Shown one piece after another: positions 28,263 through 32,200 of a stretch of 32,200 bases of DNA (positions are counted from its first letter, which is position 1; every line of letters starts with the position of its first letter). The stretch is from Alphaproteobacteria bacterium. Lineage in GTDB: Bacteria > Pseudomonadota > Alphaproteobacteria > UBA8366 > Aestuariispiraceae. Under the pieces are notes generated by a model. That model was not told where the DNA came from. It did not search any database and was given only the letters and a program-made list of their open reading frames with translations. Both the position numbers and the translations under genes were made by a program. Location of the stretch: NCBI GenBank assembly GCA_029212835.1, contig JARGPE010000012.1, positions 1 to 32,200 on the forward strand, in the 5' to 3' direction.

Positions 28263-29159
28263 CTAGGACTCTTCACATTCCACCATCAAACTGCGGATGT
28301 AGGTGGGCATTTCATGCGCCTGAACCTTTGCGGCACGCACCAAAGAGTCAAAATGATCCGACAGCGTTCGGATATGCTCTCGCGTGTTGAACACGAAATA
28401 CATCTGGCCCAGGAAAATTGCGGCACGTCTGGGACCAAACACTGTATAGGGGACCGCATAGACCTTTCGCCCATCGAACAGGAACAGGCGGACACGGGGA
28501 TACAGCTCACTGAGCAAGGATGCCATATAATCCAATTGCTCCAGCCGAACACTTTTCGGAAACTCATCCCAGACCCCCTGACCAAGGGCGAAGGTGCGCA
28601 AGGCCTGCCAGGACAAACAGATTTCCATTTCCATCTCTGGAATACGGGACAAAGCCAAACGGTTCTGAATGGAGTTTTTTGCATCCTCTGTCGTTTTGGC
28701 CTGATAAATCGAATATTCCAAAGCCAATACCGCATCGGTCTTTACCAAATCTGGCAAGGATGAGGGAACGTAGCGCACCTTATAGCCGACAGCATCCTTA
28801 TGCCATTGCTCCAACAAAGCATCAGAGCCATTAAAGGTATCCGGTCGCGCAATCTCAATAGATTCCCGCAGGATTGCGGCACCCTGCCCAGGCTCTTCCG
28901 CCAGGCCCAAAAGCCAATCCGTACTGACCTGCAGGGCAACAGCCATCGCCGCCACCGTATCGGCGCGGGGCAGCCGATCCGCGCTGCGGGACAATAACTG
29001 CGATAGTGTCGATCGATCGACACCAATTGCCCGCGCCAGTCCAGACTGATTGATGCCAACATCGGTCATCGCGCTTTCCAGCCGCCCCCGAAAGGAGGAA
29101 ACCGTTTCACGTCGATCCAGATTACGTCCTGCTGCGGCTTCCGATGATCTATTCACCAT
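28263..29159 (-). CDS. XRE-family HTH transcriptional regulator with conserved C-terminal domain
   Basis: 'FRGRLESAMTDVGINQSGLARAIGVDRSTLSQLLSRSADRLPRADTVAAMAVALQVSTDWLLGL' HTH_3; start chosen at ATG 29159 (MVNRSSE). Confidence 0.88.
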   Translation of the reverse strand: MVNRSSEAAAGRNLDRRETVSSFRGRLESAMTDVGINQSGLARAIGVDRSTLSQLLSRSADRLPRADTVAAMAVALQVSTDWLLGLAEEPGQGAAILRESIEIARPDTFNGSDALLEQWHKDAVGYKVRYVPSSLPDLVKTDAVLALEYSIYQAKTTEDAKNSIQNRLALSRIPEMEMEICLSWQALRTFALGQGVWDEFPKSVRLEQLDYMASLLSELYPRVRLFLFDGRKVYAVPYTVFGPRRAAIFLGQMYFVFNTREHIRTLSDHFDSLVRAAKVQAHEMPTYIRSLMVECEES

Positions 29160-29167
29160 TGCTCCAA

Positions 29168-29205
29168 TGTTTATAATTATCAACATATAATATAAAATAT
29201 AAACA
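29168..29205. promoter_or_regulatory. 8-bp inverted repeat flanking AT-rich core, candidate operator between XRE regulator and desaturase
   Basis: TGTTTATA (29168-29175) ... TATAAACA (29198-29205) in the divergent intergenic region, right upstream of the regulator start. Confidence 0.45.
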
Positions 29206-29308
29206 CATGATACTTTATGATGACAAGTAACTTATTTTCAAAACACGACAATCACATGAATGTGTTAGTGCGCCGCACAATAATGCTGACTGTTCATAAA
29301 GGATATAT

Positions 29309-30247
29309 ATGGCTTCCCTCGCCGGCTCCTCTCCCAATCTCGCCCCCAATCCGGTTCAATCGCGCGGACGGGCCGCATTGGCGGAATGGCCTACCTGGAT
29401 GGTATGGGGCGGGGTTTATGGCGGGTTCTTTGCCCTTACAGCCTTCTGGACATCGGTCAGCCCCTGGATCACAATTCCGGTCCTGGCCTATCTGATCTGC
29501 TGGAACGGCCATTTGATGCATGAAGTCCTGCACGGCCATCCAACCCGCAGCAGACTGATCAATCGACTGCTGGTATTGCCTAATCTAATTGGATGGATCC
29601 CTTACGAAATCTATCGTGACAGCCATATCGCACATCATGAGACGGATCATCTGAGTCACCCGACCCTGGATCCGGAAAGCTATTACCTGATGCCCGGGCA
29701 ATGGGACAAAACCTCTCGCCTGATGCAACTTATTCTGCGCGCAAATAACAGCCTGATCGGGCGCATGGTGATAGGTCCAGTTCTGATGGTCAGTCGCTTC
29801 TGGTTTTCCCAAATTCGGCGTTTTGCCGGAGGGGACACCCGATATATCGGGGCTTGGATCATCCTGTTGATCAGCAATTTAGTCCTGGGATATTGGCTTT
29901 TCGTGGTCAGCGCTCTTCCCGTCTGGCACGTGGTATTAGCTATCTATGGCGGTTTAGCCTTGGGAACAGTGCGATCCTTTACCGAACATCGCCCGGCGGA
30001 AAATCAAGACGCACGCTGTGCCGTAGTTGAATCAGGTCCAATGATGCAGTTGCTGTTTCTGAACAACAATTTTCACATTGTACATCACACCCATCCCTCT
30101 ATGCCGTGGTATGACATTCCCGGAGCCTATTACAGCAATCGAGATTACTGGATTGCAAAGACTCAGGGGCATTGGTTCAGCACCTATTGGGATGTCCTGC
30201 GTCGCTGTGCCTTTACGGCGAAAGACAGCCCGCGGTTTCCAGAATAG
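29309..30247 (+). CDS. Fatty acid desaturase / hydroxylase-like membrane protein
   Basis: Histidine boxes 'HLMHEVLHGH', 'DSHIAHHETDH', 'NNFHIVHHTHPSMPWYDIP'; hydrophobic segments. Confidence 0.88.
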   Translation: MASLAGSSPNLAPNPVQSRGRAALAEWPTWMVWGGVYGGFFALTAFWTSVSPWITIPVLAYLICWNGHLMHEVLHGHPTRSRLINRLLVLPNLIGWIPYEIYRDSHIAHHETDHLSHPTLDPESYYLMPGQWDKTSRLMQLILRANNSLIGRMVIGPVLMVSRFWFSQIRRFAGGDTRYIGAWIILLISNLVLGYWLFVVSALPVWHVVLAIYGGLALGTVRSFTEHRPAENQDARCAVVESGPMMQLLFLNNNFHIVHHTHPSMPWYDIPGAYYSNRDYWIAKTQGHWFSTYWDVLRRCAFTAKDSPRFPE

Positions 30248-30250
30248 ATT

Positions 30251-32200
30251 TTAAGCGACCACCCGCGCCAACGCTTCTGCGATTTTGCGCACCCCAGACA
30301 AACGGCGTTCGGAGTCACTCCACGCCCGCATGATAACCATCTTGTGATCCGGGCGCAGCTTCGCGGCCCCTGCCATCTTCTGAATAAAGCCGATTAACCC
30401 GCCAGGATTGGCGAAGTCATCATTGCGGAAGGATATCAACGCGCCCTTTGGCCCTGCATCGACCTTGGAAATGCCTGCTGCCTTGCACGCCTGCTTGATC
30501 GCAACAATCTGCAACAGGTTGGCAACTTCGTCGGGCATTGGACCAAAACGATCCACCATCTCAACCGCAAAGCGATCAATCTCCCGCGAATCCTTCAAGT
30601 CAGACAGGCGGCGATACAGGCCTAGGCGCACCGACAGATCCGGCACATATTTCTCAGGAATCAGCACGGCGATGCCGACATTAATGGTGGGCGTCCAGGT
30701 TTCTTCAATCTCATCGGCGGCAACGTGATCGCGGGCGGCCGCGACGGCCTCTTCCAACATGCGCTGATACAGCTCTACGCCAACTTCCTTGATATGGCCT
30801 GACTGTTCCTCACCCACCAAATTGCCTGCACCCCGAATGTCCAGATCATGGCTGGCCAATGTGAATCCCGCCCCCAGACTGTCCAGGGTCTGCATCACAT
30901 CCAGGCGCTTGCGAGCGGTTTCGGTCAGGATCTTGCCCGGCGGCAAGGTCAGATAGCAATAAGCCCGCTGCTTGCCGCGCCCGATGCGCCCGCGTAATTG
31001 ATACAACTGCGCCAGACCAAACATATCGGCTCGGTGAATGATCATCGTATTGGCATTGGGAATATCCAGGCCGCTTTCAACGATGTTTGTGGACAGCAGG
31101 ATATCGTATTTCCCAGCCACGAAATCCGTCATCACGTCTTCTAATTCCCGCGCAGCCATGCGGCCATGGGCCATGGCGACGTTAGAATCTGGCGAGAGTT
31201 CACGAATACGCTCCCGCACACGATCCATATCGGCAAGTCGGGGACAGACAAAGAAGATTTGACCGCCGCGATACCGCTCCCGTCGGATGGCCTCGCGCAG
31301 GACGACAGGGTCATAGGGCAATACGAAGGTACGAACCGCCAGACGATCCACTGGCGGGCTGGCGATGATCGACATTTCGCGCACCCCGGCCAGGGCCATC
31401 TGCAAGGTCCGCGGAATGGGTGTCGCAGTCAGGGTCAGCACATGAACATTGGCGCGTAATTGCTTCATGCGCTCCTTCTGCTGCACACCGAAATGCTGTT
31501 CCTCATCGACGATCAATAGACCCAAATCGCGGATTTTGATGGATTTCGCCAACAAAGCATGGGTGCCCACCACGATATCAATGGTACCATCGGCCAGGCC
31601 TTCTTTGACTGCCTCGGCCTCTTTCCCTGTCACAAGGCGGGAAAGTTGCCGGACACGCACAGGCAAGCCTTCAAATCGTTCCTTGAAGTTCCGGAAATGC
31701 TGGCGAGCCAACAAGGTTGTCGGCACGACGACAGCGACCTGCTTGCCGGACAAAGCCACCAGGAAGGCCGCACGCAGTCCGACTTCGGTTTTGCCAAACC
31801 CAACATCCCCGCAGACCAGACGGTCCATCGGCTTACCAGAGCCCAGATCCTCAAACACATCCTGAATGGCGCGCAACTGGTCTTCGGTTTCAGTGAATGG
31901 GAAACGTGCGCAGAATACGTCGTAGCCCCCCGCTAGTGGGACGACGGGGTCGCCTATTCGCAGGGCCCGCACCGCCGCGATTTTCATCAACGACTCGGCA
32001 ATCTCCCGAACACGTTCCTTCAGCCGCGCCTTCCGGGCCTGCCAAGCGGCACCGCCCAATTTATCTAACTGGACACCCGAATCTTCTGAACCATAGCGTG
32101 ACAGCACTTCCAAGTTCTCGACCGGCAAGAACAAGCGATCATCACCGGAATAGAGAATGCGTAGGCTATCATGGGGTGCCCCGTCTTCACTCTGAGTTTC
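30251..32200 (-). CDS. mfd: Transcription-repair coupling factor Mfd, C-terminal part (N-terminus beyond window)
   Basis: 'CGDVGFGKTEVGLRAAFLVALSGKQVAVVVPTTLLARQHF', 'DEEQHFGVQQKERMKQL', 'TLTATPIPRTLQMALAGVREMSIIASPP', 'QLRGRIGRGKQRAYCYL'. Frame stays open upstream of the ORF-track start (TTG at 32134) to the window edge. Confidence 0.96.
   Translation of the reverse strand, partial: ETQSEDGAPHDSLRILYSGDDRLFLPVENLEVLSRYGSEDSGVQLDKLGGAAWQARKARLKERVREIAESLMKIAAVRALRIGDPVVPLAGGYDVFCARFPFTETEDQLRAIQDVFEDLGSGKPMDRLVCGDVGFGKTEVGLRAAFLVALSGKQVAVVVPTTLLARQHFRNFKERFEGLPVRVRQLSRLVTGKEAEAVKEGLADGTIDIVVGTHALLAKSIKIRDLGLLIVDEEQHFGVQQKERMKQLRANVHVLTLTATPIPRTLQMALAGVREMSIIASPPVDRLAVRTFVLPYDPVVLREAIRRERYRGGQIFFVCPRLADMDRVRERIRELSPDSNVAMAHGRMAARELEDVMTDFVAGKYDILLSTNIVESGLDIPNANTMIIHRADMFGLAQLYQLRGRIGRGKQRAYCYLTLPPGKILTETARKRLDVMQTLDSLGAGFTLASHDLDIRGAGNLVGEEQSGHIKEVGVELYQRMLEEAVAAARDHVAADEIEETWTPTINVGIAVLIPEKYVPDLSVRLGLYRRLSDLKDSREIDRFAVEMVDRFGPMPDEVANLLQIVAIKQACKAAGISKVDAGPKGALISFRNDDFANPGGLIGFIQKMAGAAKLRPDHKMVIMRAWSDSERRLSGVRKIAEALARVVA

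Noticed and set aside
1-32200. CRISPR arrays, transposons, prophage or defence islands
   Set aside because: No repeat-spacer pattern, transposase, integrase or phage genes are seen; gene content looks like core chromosome.

Overview
The window looks like an ordinary chromosomal segment of an alphaproteobacterium (family-level placement not possible from sequence alone). I see no rRNA, CRISPR array, phage or transposase, and I recognised no tRNA. From left to right: the 3' end of a universal stress protein; an NhaD-type antiporter, an MFS transporter and an orphan Panacea/SocA-like (DUF4065) protein on the minus strand; a form II CO-dehydrogenase-like molybdenum hydroxylase locus (coxG-S-L-M, then D-E-F, an XdhC C-terminal half, and a MoeA-like/MocA-like fusion). 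This locus is interrupted by a TPR + YdbH-YnbE-YdbL envelope cassette. It is followed by an FAD oxidoreductase, NUDIX hydrolase, cysteine synthase, AlaX-type editing protein, rhodanese SseA, a tandem-GNAT fusion, a FrnE-like DsbA protein, dnaE (-), a XRE regulator (-) divergent from a fatty acid desaturase (+), and the C-terminal part of mfd (-). The most interesting points are: the YdbH/YnbE/YdbL lipid-transport-like triad placed between the structural and maturation genes of a molybdenum hydroxylase of unknown substrate; an apparent frameshift in the TPR gene upstream of ydbH whose junction fits a direct-repeat-mediated deletion; inverted repeats in the coxS leader and the XRE/desaturase intergenic region; and the orphan Panacea protein. 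I do not see a clear wholly new system. The cox/YdbH arrangement is the best candidate for follow-up.
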